From the NCBI GenBank assembly GCA_030654075.1, contig JAURYB010000187.1, positions 1-51,636 of the forward strand: 51,636 nucleotides of DNA, in the 5' to 3' direction. The stretch comes from Bacteroidales bacterium. GTDB taxonomy: Bacteria > Bacteroidota > Bacteroidia > Bacteroidales > UBA4417. The translations under genes were made by a program, and so were the position numbers. Shown here piece by piece: positions 38,644 to 46,753 of the stretch. The notes below the pieces were generated by a model. It did no database searches. It was not told the DNA's origin and worked only from the letters and a program-made list of their open reading frames with translations. Position 1 is the stretch's first letter; every line of letters begins with the position of its first letter.

Positions 38644-40767
38644 CTAAAGATCTACAATATACGCTCCCGTATCCTTTACGCTATAAGCGGGCAGTCCTGC
38701 TTTTCTGAACTCAGTCATCCACTTTCTGGTTCTGTAATATGAATTTGATCCGTCAATAATTATACATTCGGGGTCATACAATTGTTTCAGAACACTGACC
38801 TGGAGTTTCGGATTATTCGTTATTACCAGGTAGTCAACTTTTAGTTTTCGGAACCTGCCATTAATTTTAGGTAAGCTGTCGATTATAACAATCCGTTTGT
38901 TGTGGAACAGGAAATTGTTTTTCCAACCATGAAGTGTATTTCCCCCTTTATGAAGACGTTGGCCTAAGTCTGCAATGGTGTCAAGCGCGTATTTATTCAC
39001 CGTAGAAAATCCGTAAAGATTTTTTGCGCCGTCAAGCCGAAATTTAATGGCTGTCTTATCTGAAAGTAACTTAGAGTCAGCCAGCAGTATTTGCTGCTTT
39101 CCGTTTATTAATCCAATTGCAGACTGCTTACTACTATTGTAAAAAATGATTTTTTGTTGCTTTTGGCGCTTCATCTCGGTTGATGAAAAGCTGATCGAAA
39201 GTATCAGCATAAAGCTTAATGATAAATATAACCATTCCTTTCTTTTTAAGAAAAAGAGTAGCAAGATCGAAACAATAATCAGGTAAATCAAGATTGTTTC
39301 CTTCGAAAATACTGAAGAGATATGCAGAACAGAATGAGGTAACTGCTCAATATATTCCACGCAATAATTCATGATATATAAGAGAAAATTGGTGATAATT
39401 CCAAAAAAATTACTCACTGCCGGGATAAATGAAGTTAACAGTACCGCAATTCCGGATAAGATGGCAAGGAACGATATATCAATGGCTGCCAGGTTTGCTG
39501 GTATAAAATAAACCGGGAACTGATGAAAATACATCAGGGCTAATGGAGCTGATGCAATCTGTGCCGCTATAGAAACGGATATAAGTCCCCAAACGTGAGC
39601 CACAATCTTGTTGGCTGGATGCCATAAACCGGCAATCGGTTTGTTGATGAAAACAATGCCCAGGATAGCAATATAGGATAGCTGGAACCCGATATTGTTG
39701 ATCATAAGAGGATCGATCAGCAACAGTACGATGGCTGATACTGATAGAGAATTTACAATATGCACATTTCGTTTGCTGGCGTTGCCGATTGAGATAAATG
39801 TGAACATGGCGGCAGCTCGCATTACCGAAGGTGACAATCCGGTTAGAAATGCATAGGCCCATATTATTAACAGAATGATGGTGGTTTTTACAATGATGAT
39901 GAGGCTACTCTTCTTCATGAAAGCTAGCAGGAAATTGATAGCGATGAAGATGACTCCCACATGTAATCCTGAAACACTTAAAATATGCATAACTCCCGAA
40001 CCCGAATAGGCTTGAAGCGTTTCGTTATCAAGCATATCATTTTGTCCAAGTAATAACGCGGATGCGACAGCGAATTCTCGTCCTTTAAGCCCGTTTTCAT
40101 TCAGGATGGAAACAAACTTTCCGGAAATCTGGTTTGCTGTCCGGAAAAGATTGAAGCCATGAGGTTGCTCAATAATCTTCCAGGAAACAGTGTTCATGTA
40201 AACCTGGTGATAAACGTTGTTGGTTGCCATGTACTTCCTGTAATCAAAAGCTCCCGGATTTTGCGGCGGGCTTATCGCCTGTACATCAGCTGAAAAAGCA
40301 ATCAGGCTGCCTTCCGCAGGAGGTTTATTTATTGAATCTTTGGCAAAATAGGTTAGTATCCGGCCTTCCGCTTCAATAATTGCATTTCCTTTTTTGATTC
40401 CTTTTATACTTAGAATTGTCTTAAAACTATGATCTTTTTCCTGCAAAGGTTCAATTACAGAAGCAATAAAAATGCCTTTGGTTTGCATCTTTGAGAAATG
40501 ATCTGATCGCAGAATTTCTTTGTTTAGTATAACAGAGTTATATCCTGTTACAAAGAGGAATGAACTCACAATAACACCAAAAAGTAAGCGGTTAACAAAA
40601 CGCAGTTTGTTGAAATGAATTACTCCGCAAGCGATTGAAAGTACTAACAGGCTTATCCAGATTATCAGAGTGATTTCGCTGGTAGCTGAAATTGCCAAAC
40701 ACACAATTATCCCAGCCAGAAATGGCAGCAATATTCTCACCATTGGATACAGGTGGCGGTATTGCAT
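38644..40767 (-). CDS. comEC: ComEC/Rec2-family DNA uptake membrane protein
   Basis: 707 residues. Order: N-terminal helices and a DUF4131 OB-like domain (about 30-200, with RILTYFAKDSINKPPAEGS), then the Competence membrane domain (ALLLGQNDMLDNETLQAYSGSGVMHILSVSGLHVGVIFIAINFLLAF, LTGLSPSVMRAAAMFTFISIG). The final ~190 residues occupy the place of the metallo-beta-lactamase-like nuclease domain but show no HxHxDH metal site, so that part is degenerate or a different fold. Likely forms the inner-membrane channel for single-stranded DNA in transformation. Convergent with the DUF192 gene. Confidence 0.88.
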   Translation of the reverse strand: MQYRHLYPMVRILLPFLAGIIVCLAISATSEITLIIWISLLVLSIACGVIHFNKLRFVNRLLFGVIVSSFLFVTGYNSVILNKEILRSDHFSKMQTKGIFIASVIEPLQEKDHSFKTILSIKGIKKGNAIIEAEGRILTYFAKDSINKPPAEGSLIAFSADVQAISPPQNPGAFDYRKYMATNNVYHQVYMNTVSWKIIEQPHGFNLFRTANQISGKFVSILNENGLKGREFAVASALLLGQNDMLDNETLQAYSGSGVMHILSVSGLHVGVIFIAINFLLAFMKKSSLIIIVKTTIILLIIWAYAFLTGLSPSVMRAAAMFTFISIGNASKRNVHIVNSLSVSAIVLLLIDPLMINNIGFQLSYIAILGIVFINKPIAGLWHPANKIVAHVWGLISVSIAAQIASAPLALMYFHQFPVYFIPANLAAIDISFLAILSGIAVLLTSFIPAVSNFFGIITNFLLYIMNYCVEYIEQLPHSVLHISSVFSKETILIYLIIVSILLLFFLKRKEWLYLSLSFMLILSISFSSTEMKRQKQQKIIFYNSSKQSAIGLINGKQQILLADSKLLSDKTAIKFRLDGAKNLYGFSTVNKYALDTIADLGQRLHKGGNTLHGWKNNFLFHNKRIVIIDSLPKINGRFRKLKVDYLVITNNPKLQVSVLKQLYDPECIIIDGSNSYYRTRKWMTEFRKAGLPAYSVKDTGAYIVDL

Positions 40768-41096
40768 GATTAAGTGTCTTTAAATCAATGTTAAAGGTAA
40801 TGATTAATCGACTAAATCAATTGTCTAGGCTTTAAAAAAATGAATAATTATGGGTAAAAAAATTGTAACGTCCTTAAGGGTTCGTGTAAACCCGTATACT
40901 TGCTTTTCTGCCAATATTCAATGCATTTGGCGACTGTAAATTTGGGAGACAGAATATCGGTAGAAAGTTGAATGTGTACGTAGAAAAGTCCCTACGGGAT
41001 GAAATATATGTTGTGTTGAAAGTATGAGCTAAATCAGCAAAGCTTCTATAAACCAGTTTCAACCTAAAATTAAGGAAAAATATCCGGTTTCAACTT
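40768..41096. other. Intergenic spacer with a palindrome-like repeat
   Basis: No gene seen; a 62-codon minus-strand frame (40874-41062) is unconvincing. The part at 40944-41015 (GAATATCGGTAGAAAG, TCCCTACGGGA, GAAATATATG) resembles dispersed intergenic elements I recall from other Bacteroidota, with short TCCC/GGGA palindromes between GAAATAT-type stretches. This is recognition from memory, at low certainty. Confidence 0.35.
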
Positions 41097-42218
41097 TTAT
41101 GCTTTTTCCCGGAGGTTTTCAACCATAATGGCAGCCGCCCTGTCCGACGCTCCCGGAGCTCCTACAAGTTTTCGCAGTTCACTATAATCATTCAGCATTT
41201 TTGTACGGGCTTCGCCATCCGGCAGAATGACAGCAAGTTCCCGGCTCAGCGTATCGGCTGTAAATCTGTATTGTATCAGTTCTGTAACTGATTTGCGATC
41301 CAGGATCAGGTTTACAAGTGAAATATACTTGACTTTTACCACAAGCCAGGCAACTAATGCGGTAAGAAAACTAAACCGGTAGCAAACAACCTCGGGTACG
41401 CCAAGCATTGCTGTTTCGAGGGTTACAGTTCCTGATTTAACGGCTGCCGCGCGCGAAACCCTGAGCAGGTCATACGTTTCGCCATAAACTACTTTTACAG
41501 GCGTATTTTTAATCAGTTTCGAATAGAATTTTTCGCCAAGCGTAGGTACTCCAGCTATTACAAATTGGTAATCGCTGAAACGTTCAGCCGTTTTAAGCAT
41601 AAATGGAAGAATGCGATGCAATTCCTGTTTACGGCTGCCCGGGATAAGCGCAATAATTGGCTTAACACCTAAATTATGCTTCCTTCGAAATGCCGATTCA
41701 TCAATTTTTGAATTCAGATCAATAGAATCAGGCATCGGATGGCCGGTAAACTCAACTTGGTATCCGTATTTTGCATGGAAATCCTTTTCAAATGGCATTA
41801 TTACAAAAGCCAGGTCAGTATTGCGGTGAAGTTCATGAACACGGTATTTTTTCCATGCCCATATTTGCGGTGAAATATAATAAAATACTTTATATCCTTT
41901 TGCTTTGGCGAATTTGGCAATACGCATATTGAACCCCGGGTAATCAACCAATATAACAGCGTCGGGACTCCATTCGGTAATGTCGTCTTTACAGAATGCG
42001 ATATTATTGAGAATAGCACTCAGATTTTGAATTACTTCCAGGAAACCCATAAAAGCCAGCTCCCGGTAATGCTTTACAATTGTACCTCCGGCTTCTTCCA
42101 TTTGTTCCCCACCCCAGCAACGGAATTCAGCCTGCGGATCACGCTTCTTTATCCCGTTCATAAGTTTGGCCGCATGCAAATCGCCTGATGGTTCGCCCGC
42201 AATGATGTAGTACTTCAT
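41097..42218 (-). CDS. lpxB: Lipid-A-disaccharide synthase
   Basis: 373 residues from the ATG at 42218. The start MKYYIIAGEPSGDLHAAKLM is the family N-terminus; an upstream TTG at 42254 would add 12 unlikely residues and overlap the preceding gene. Other hallmarks: ELAFMGFLEV, VDYPGFNMRIAKFAKAKG, YYISPQIWAWKKYR, LIPGSRKQE and AVKSGTVTLETAMLGVPEVVCYR. It condenses UDP-2,3-diacylglucosamine with lipid X at the inner membrane in lipid A synthesis. Last gene of a minus-strand group with surE and a small membrane protein. Confidence 0.95.
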   Translation of the reverse strand: MKYYIIAGEPSGDLHAAKLMNGIKKRDPQAEFRCWGGEQMEEAGGTIVKHYRELAFMGFLEVIQNLSAILNNIAFCKDDITEWSPDAVILVDYPGFNMRIAKFAKAKGYKVFYYISPQIWAWKKYRVHELHRNTDLAFVIMPFEKDFHAKYGYQVEFTGHPMPDSIDLNSKIDESAFRRKHNLGVKPIIALIPGSRKQELHRILPFMLKTAERFSDYQFVIAGVPTLGEKFYSKLIKNTPVKVVYGETYDLLRVSRAAAVKSGTVTLETAMLGVPEVVCYRFSFLTALVAWLVVKVKYISLVNLILDRKSVTELIQYRFTADTLSRELAVILPDGEARTKMLNDYSELRKLVGAPGASDRAAAIMVENLREKA

Positions 42219-42237
42219 TGAAAAGAGTTGTGTCTGA

Positions 42238-42552
42238 TTAAAATGGGAGGGCAATATTACTATTCTTCAGGAACAGGAAAAATATAAGTACCAGTATTCC
42301 CGAAACTAGAATAAGCCCCTTTGCGGTGCTTACAAAATTTAATTTCAATATGTAGTATCTCATCAAAACTATGTTAACCGCTATGCCAAGAAGAAACATA
42401 TTTATCAGGCGGGTTTCACCTAAGATCAAGAGATTAACCTGTATCAATCTTACCAGTACAGCAAAAATCAAAGCAACCGGCACCGGTATAAGTATTCCTA
42501 GCAACAGCCCGAGCGATAATTTGTCCCTGTTTAACCAATTTTTCATTTCCAT
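42238..42552 (-). CDS. Small membrane protein between surE and lpxB
   Basis: 104 residues with three hydrophobic helices (about 13-38, 46-66 and 78-97) and a short charged N-terminus. No family was named with certainty. It begins 10 bp after the surE stop and ends 19 bp before lpxB, so it is very probably translated from the same message; a link to envelope biogenesis is inferred only from this position. Confidence 0.7.
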   Translation of the reverse strand: MEMKNWLNRDKLSLGLLLGILIPVPVALIFAVLVRLIQVNLLILGETRLINMFLLGIAVNIVLMRYYILKLNFVSTAKGLILVSGILVLIFFLFLKNSNIALPF

Positions 42553-42562
42553 ATTTAGCTAA

Positions 42563-43333
42563 TTAAGCTTCCAGATTCCATCCTTTTATTGTGTCAATCA
42601 TGTGGTGCGCTGTAAGATCGATCTGCACCGGTACCACTGTAACGTAATTGTTGTTGAGAGCCCAATGGTCATTGTCTTCACCTTCATCAAGGTTTACAAA
42701 ATCTCCTCTGAGCCAGTAATAATCGCGTTTATGCGGATCTTTACGCTCATCAAAATTCTCATCCCAGAATGCCTTTGCCTGCCGGGTTACTTTTATGCCT
42801 TTAAAAGGACTGCCATTGAGTGCCGGAATGTTAACGTTTAAACAAATCCCATCAGGAAGACCATTTTTCAACACACTTGATGCAACCGATGAGATCACTT
42901 TCCCGCAATGGCTAAAATCAGCGTCATGCATATAATCGTTCAGGGAAAAACCGATGGAAGGAACATTCTCCATCGCGCCTTCAATTACAGCAGCCATAGT
43001 GCCTGAATACAGAATATTGATGGAAGCATTACTTCCGTGGTTGATTCCTGAAACAATCAGGTCCGGCTTACCGCGCAGAACTACTTTTTCACCCAGTTTA
43101 ATACAATCGGCTGGGGTTCCGTTACAACTGTATTCACGGTATCCTGGGGTTTCAGCAAGCTTATGAAGACGTAAAGGTGACTGGATTGTAACCGCATGCC
43201 CCATCGCCGACTGTGGTTTGTCGGGCGCAACCACCACCACATCTCCAAGAGGGCGAATAGTTTCAATCAGGAAACGAATTCCGGGAGCGTGTATGCCGTC
43301 GTCGTTTGTGATCAGTATTATTGGTTTTTTCAT
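42563..43333 (-). CDS. surE: 5'/3'-nucleotidase SurE
   Basis: 256 residues. The N-terminal motif ILITNDDGIHAPGI contains the metal-binding Asp pair; SAMGHAVTIQSPLRL, YSCNGTPADCI, DLIVSGINHGSN and YSGTMAAVIEGA complete the active site. It removes phosphate from nucleoside monophosphates and is classically linked to stationary-phase survival. Upstream lies the hexamer array at 43353-43466. Confidence 0.95.
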   Translation of the reverse strand: MKKPIILITNDDGIHAPGIRFLIETIRPLGDVVVVAPDKPQSAMGHAVTIQSPLRLHKLAETPGYREYSCNGTPADCIKLGEKVVLRGKPDLIVSGINHGSNASINILYSGTMAAVIEGAMENVPSIGFSLNDYMHDADFSHCGKVISSVASSVLKNGLPDGICLNVNIPALNGSPFKGIKVTRQAKAFWDENFDERKDPHKRDYYWLRGDFVNLDEGEDNDHWALNNNYVTVVPVQIDLTAHHMIDTIKGWNLEA

Positions 43334-43352
43334 ATTCGCTCTTATGTAAATT

Positions 43353-43466
43353 AGGTTGAGATTGAGGTAAAAGTAAAGGTAAAGGTAAAGGTAAAGGTAA
43401 AAGTAAAGGTTTAGCTTTTATCCGCTCAGCCTCAGCCTCAACCTCAACCTTAACCTTAACCTTTTT
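43353..43466. repeat. Drifting hexamer array forming a long inverted repeat
   Basis: Left part: GGTTGA-like units, then seven GGTAAA/AGTAAA hexamers (43366-43407). After a 14-bp centre, the right part is CTCAGC twice (43425-43436), CTCAAC twice, CTTAAC twice and CTTTTT. On the minus strand GGTTGAGGTTGAGG can pair with CCTCAATCTCAACC with one G-U pair. It separates the DUF502 gene from surE, both on the minus strand, so a transcript through it would form a large hairpin just before the surE start. Confidence 0.85.
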
Positions 43467-43534
43467 GAATTTCTATTCAGTTATTTTTTTATCACTAAAT
43501 CATTTAAATTGAGTGCTAATTAGATGCCATAAAA

Positions 43535-44149
43535 TTAAGGTGCAGGTTCAACGCCTGTTTCGTGGCTATTTTTATTTCCGGCTATGGTAGTAACACCAGC
43601 TGAAACAACAAATTTCATTACTTCGGTAGAGTTTGCATTCAGTGGTTTTATATTTGCTGCAGGAACAATAAATAAGCTACCGGAAAAAGCATAGGAAAAA
43701 GGCATATAAACAGCTACTTTGCCTGATTCAATTCCCAGGGCTGAAAGATCGTGCTGAGTTACAAATCCTATTTTTTCCAGGTCCGAATCCTTACTCATTC
43801 TAACAAGCACAGGTTCCGTAAATTTTTTTTCCTTCCCAACAAACGCCGACATAAAATCTTTGATCGAGGTATAAATAATTTTCACCAGCGGTGCACGGCT
43901 GATAAAGTCGTCGATGGCACTCAACATAGGCCTTATCAGGATTGAACTTCCCAGGACTCCAATCAACGTGATAAAGGTTAAAATAATTATAATACCAAGC
44001 CCGGGGATTTTAAAGCCAATCAGGTTAGTAAGATCCTGCAAAAGTAAACCATCGATATACTGAAAAGTAACTACAATGGCGTATATGGTAATGGCTACCG
44101 GCGACAAAAGCAATAGCCCCTGAAGGAAGTAACGGATAAGCTTGTTCAT
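43535..44149 (-). CDS. DUF502-family inner-membrane protein
   Basis: 204 residues from the ATG at 44149. Two hydrophobic helices (LIRYFLQGLLLLSPVAITIYAIVV and LGIIIILTFITLIGVLGSSIL) precede the DUF502 core, with APLVKIIYTSIKDFMSAFVGKEKKF and AVYMPFSYAFSGSLFIVP typical. A longer frame from 44182 is rejected because the -7 element at 44170-44177 places the transcript start inside it. Function unknown. Confidence 0.88.
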   Translation of the reverse strand: MNKLIRYFLQGLLLLSPVAITIYAIVVTFQYIDGLLLQDLTNLIGFKIPGLGIIIILTFITLIGVLGSSILIRPMLSAIDDFISRAPLVKIIYTSIKDFMSAFVGKEKKFTEPVLVRMSKDSDLEKIGFVTQHDLSALGIESGKVAVYMPFSYAFSGSLFIVPAANIKPLNANSTEVMKFVVSAGVTTIAGNKNSHETGVEPAP

Positions 44150-44169
44150 ATTGGTTTTTAATTGAGGTG

Positions 44170-44199
44170 CAAAATTAGGCATTAAATTGCATATTGCAA
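44170..44199 (-). promoter_or_regulatory. Promoter of the DUF502 gene
   Basis: On the minus strand, TTG (44199-44197), exactly 19 nt, and TAATTTTG (44177-44170): a full consensus match. The transcript would begin near 44165, which selects the ATG at 44149 and a leader of about 15 nt. It probably also serves surE and lpxB unless the hexamer hairpin stops transcription. Confidence 0.75.
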
Positions 44200-44233
44200 C
44201 CTGTGGATAGGATTCGGTTCATATAGGTTCTCA

Positions 44234-44249
44234 TATTTTCTGACGCGTG
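44234..44249 (-). repeat. 16-bp inverted repeat, left copy
   Basis: The complement strand reads CACGCGTCAGAAAATA, identical to the plus strand at 47419-47434, so the two copies are perfectly inverted, 3.2 kb apart. It lies at the transition from core genes to AT-rich accessory DNA. Confidence 0.75.
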
Positions 44250-44359
44250 TCAAGGAGCTAAATATTCAGATGAACCGATTAATATTTAAATTTCTGAAGT
44301 TTACTATGAATTTATTTAATGTGCCTTTGAAGTTAGGAGTGAAAAGATTCGAACGCTTT

Positions 44360-44372
44360 CGTCAGAAAATAA
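44360..44372 (+). repeat. Recurring 13-mer, second copy
   Basis: CGTCAGAAAATAA, matching the plus strand at 47423-47435 exactly. It forms an 11-bp inverted pair with the copy at 44235-44245. Confidence 0.6.
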
Positions 44373-44406
44373 AATACATGTAAATGGGGGAGCTGTACAC
44401 GAACAA

Positions 44407-44517
44407 ATGTCAATAGTTGACGAATTTATATTATTCTATGAAGCAACTCCGGAAATGATAATTGTTCATATACTGTGGAATGGCAGGCAGAACCTTTATC
44501 AGTTGAAACTTGAGTAA
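44407..44517 (+). pseudogene. RelE/ParE-type toxin C-terminal remnant
   Basis: A 36-codon frame, MSIVDEFILFYEATPEMIIVHILWNGRQNLYQLKLE in two halves around the centre, whose LFYEATPEMIIVHILWNGRQN portion resembles the last strands of Bacteroidota RelE/ParE toxins (…YLIFYE…ILHIWDCRQ…). The N-terminal two thirds are absent: the preceding sequence has stops in this frame. A frame ending at 44381 (LKLGVKRFERFRQKIKYM) might be an earlier part displaced by a frameshift. No antitoxin is visible. Confidence 0.4.
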
Positions 44518-45043
44518 TAGCAAGACCGCTACTTGCGTGACTCAGGAATACAAGTGTGAGCAAAAAAGACGCAAACGAGGAATAATTTATGGATAATATG
44601 AACTGTTCACGTTATAAAATAAGACGAATAGATACCTGGGATATGAGAAAAACATATGTGCTTTAAATAGTTTTCAACTACTTGTGAAATTTGATAAAAA
44701 TGTTAGTACTTTTACTTAAACAAATATGTATATCATAATTAATATTTTTAAATGAATTTATTTCAATCTCATATTTTTGAATTTCTAAAACAATTTATTT
44801 GCTCAAGTATCTGTTTTCTAGCTTCTTCATTATACCTTCTCAAAGAAAACAAGTGTTGTTTATCAGAAAACAAATCACAAAATTCTAAGGCACATCCTTA
44901 TCGGAATTTTTTGCATTGGCAATTATACTGTCACCGAGGTAAGGATGTGCCTCCGTAAGTTTTTCTTCTTTTTGAGCAAAGACCTATAGTTGAAAATCAT
45001 TAAGAAGTGAGATTTTAAATTTTGTACTATTAAATATAAAAAA
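44518..45043. other. AT-rich spacer, no gene except the hairpin at 44888-44952
   Basis: A 68-codon plus-strand frame at 44752-44958 is cysteine, lysine and serine rich and runs into the inverted repeat, so it is unlikely to be a gene. No promoter match with correct spacing was found before the next gene. Confidence 0.45.
44888..44952. repeat. Long hairpin, 13-bp perfect inverted repeat
   Basis: AGGCACATCCTTA (44888-44900) and TAAGGATGTGCCT (44940-44952) are perfectly complementary; CGG/CCG extend the stem inside after a bulge. The loop is about 30 nt. Too long a loop for a classic terminator and with no T-run; a short mobile-element remnant or RNA structure is possible. Confidence 0.75.
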
Positions 45044-45562
45044 ATGAAATCTAAAAATAGTAACATACAGCTCTTTGTCATGCTAATTTCTTTAATTGCA
45101 TTAACCCTAAATAGTTGCAAAAAAGAAAGTGACACAAATTTAACTGTGCAGGAAATACAAAAGAGTGTTCCCACACCAGAAAAAATGAGATCATTACATC
45201 ATTATAGTACTGTTTATTATTGTGGTGATCCCGCCGAAAACTGCCTCCCTGAAGTTATAATAACACCTCCTCAAAAATCATCTTCTAACTCATTAAAATA
45301 TGCATATAGTGATTTTAGTGAAAAATTCAAAAATAAGGATATCGCTGAATTTTTCACTAATGGCGATTATTTAACTTTATTTCCAGAGATAAAGCAGTTA
45401 CCTGATGCATTATCTGGATTACGGAATTCCAATATAATTTTGCATCATGTAGTTGGCGAAAAAGATGGTTTAGATTATTATATTGGATTGCCCAAAAATA
45501 TAAATTTTTCTTCTGATTGGAAAGGACTTGAAAAATGTGTTTTCGTGATAAATGATAAATAA
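45044..45562 (+). CDS. Predicted lipoprotein, family unknown
   Basis: 172 residues. A lipoprotein signal (about residues 9-24, LMLISLIALTLNSC-like, Cys at the lipobox LNSC) is followed by KKESDTN, a typical Bacteroidota lipoprotein start. The mature part is hydrophilic, with a YYCGDPAENCLPEVII segment holding two Cys, and an acidic C-terminus (DWKGLEKCVFVINDK). I do not recognise the family. Base composition is clearly more AT-rich than the core genes. First of three lipoprotein-type genes on the same strand. Confidence 0.65.
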   Translation: MKSKNSNIQLFVMLISLIALTLNSCKKESDTNLTVQEIQKSVPTPEKMRSLHHYSTVYYCGDPAENCLPEVIITPPQKSSSNSLKYAYSDFSEKFKNKDIAEFFTNGDYLTLFPEIKQLPDALSGLRNSNIILHHVVGEKDGLDYYIGLPKNINFSSDWKGLEKCVFVINDK

Positions 45563-45573
45563 AAAGATTTTTT

Positions 45574-45616
45574 AATAAATGCAAAAGGGGGAGAATTTTT
45601 CGCTTTTGCATTTATT
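45574..45616. repeat. 14-bp perfect hairpin between lipoprotein genes
   Basis: AATAAATGCAAAAG (45574-45587) pairs with CTTTTGCATTTATT (45603-45616) around a 15-nt loop. A T-run precedes it on the plus strand side only as TTTTTT (45568-45573), so it would look like a terminator more for minus-strand than for plus-strand transcription; possibly an attenuation or mRNA-stability element for the lipoprotein genes. Confidence 0.65.
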
Positions 45617-45637
45617 GTATATCAAAACTTAAAGACT

Positions 45638-46753
45638 ATGAATCCTAAGTTGATACGAATGTTTATATTTTATTCCATTGTCCTTTTTTCTTGTACTGAA
45701 GAAAAAGAGAATCCCCATTTGTCTGTGATAAATATTAAAAATTTCGAAACATGCATTGAATTTAAGTATATTGAATTTGTTCCAAGAGAAATAAAAATAA
45801 GTCACTCAGATTCTGGTTACCCTATATATATTCAGGACATTAAAAGTAGGAAAACATTCAAGTATAATCTAACTAATGATACTATACTTTATAAGTCTCT
45901 TTCAGAAACTAAATTATCAAATTATTTTTTTGAGACATTTCTCAAAACTGATGATTCAATATACCTTCTGAAACTTGACACTAAAAATATTGGATTGTTG
46001 AATCGAAATGGAGATGTGATAAGAAATTATGTAATAGATACTATATATGATCCAATAATATTCCCACCTGCAGATTTGGAATTTAAAAATAATTGTTTTA
46101 TTATTGGTAATGTAAGTAATAGCATTGGCTTTGGATATAAAAAGGACAGATTTAAATATTACGAGACAGTTAGGCCAATATTGTTAGCAAAGATAAGTGA
46201 TACAAAACTTCACTGTTTAGCAATAGGTAAATTCCCTGAAAATTATATTACGACAGGAGATAATTACAAGGATAACTTGCCAGCAGCCTGTATAGGTAAA
46301 GATGGAAATATTTGTGTTTCATTTGGTGCTGACAACAACCTAACTCTTTATCATAACTCGAACCAGATACTTAAAAAAGAAGTAAAAAGTAAATTTATAG
46401 ATAAGTTTATTCCATACCCAGATGAAAAATTATTTGATATGCTCTATTTAAAAAACTATTGGGCTGAAGAACCGAAATATACTAATATCATCTTTGACCC
46501 CTTTGTAAATATGTACTATCGCGTTGTAAAACATCGCCAAAATAAATCAGAAAAAGGAAATAAGTTAAATACTTGGTCAGTAATAATATTAGATACTGAT
46601 TTGAATACATTGGGAGAAGTAAGATTTAATTCTGAATACAGACTGGGTATCTTTATTCCAACACCATTTGGCGTCATTTTGGCTAAATCAAATTCGAAGT
46701 ATTGCAATAAAGCCATTCTCTCGTTAATTAAAATTAAAAAAAATGAAAAATAA
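45638..46753 (+). CDS. Predicted lipoprotein, DUF4221/propeller-like
   Basis: 371 residues. Signal with lipobox FSCTEEKEN at about residue 19. The mature protein is beta-rich with repeated strand-turn blocks (YIQDIKSRKTFKYNLTNDTILYKS, DSIYLLKLDTKNIGLLNRNGDVIRNY, AACIGKDGNICVSFGADNNLTLYHN, SVIILDTDLNTLGEVRF), suggesting a beta-propeller. It resembles the DUF4221 / 6-bladed-propeller lipoproteins of Bacteroidota, by impression only. It overlaps the next gene by 11 bp, so the two are translationally linked. Confidence 0.65.
   Translation: MNPKLIRMFIFYSIVLFSCTEEKENPHLSVINIKNFETCIEFKYIEFVPREIKISHSDSGYPIYIQDIKSRKTFKYNLTNDTILYKSLSETKLSNYFFETFLKTDDSIYLLKLDTKNIGLLNRNGDVIRNYVIDTIYDPIIFPPADLEFKNNCFIIGNVSNSIGFGYKKDRFKYYETVRPILLAKISDTKLHCLAIGKFPENYITTGDNYKDNLPAACIGKDGNICVSFGADNNLTLYHNSNQILKKEVKSKFIDKFIPYPDEKLFDMLYLKNYWAEEPKYTNIIFDPFVNMYYRVVKHRQNKSEKGNKLNTWSVIILDTDLNTLGEVRFNSEYRLGIFIPTPFGVILAKSNSKYCNKAILSLIKIKKNEK

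Noticed and set aside
40874..41062. 62-codon minus-strand frame between comEC and lpxB
   Set aside because: It covers a repeat-like spacer sequence and shows no protein-like pattern.
44752..44958. 68-codon plus-strand frame as a small protein gene
   Set aside because: AT-rich chance composition; its end is formed by the inverted repeat and there is no promoter or family resemblance.
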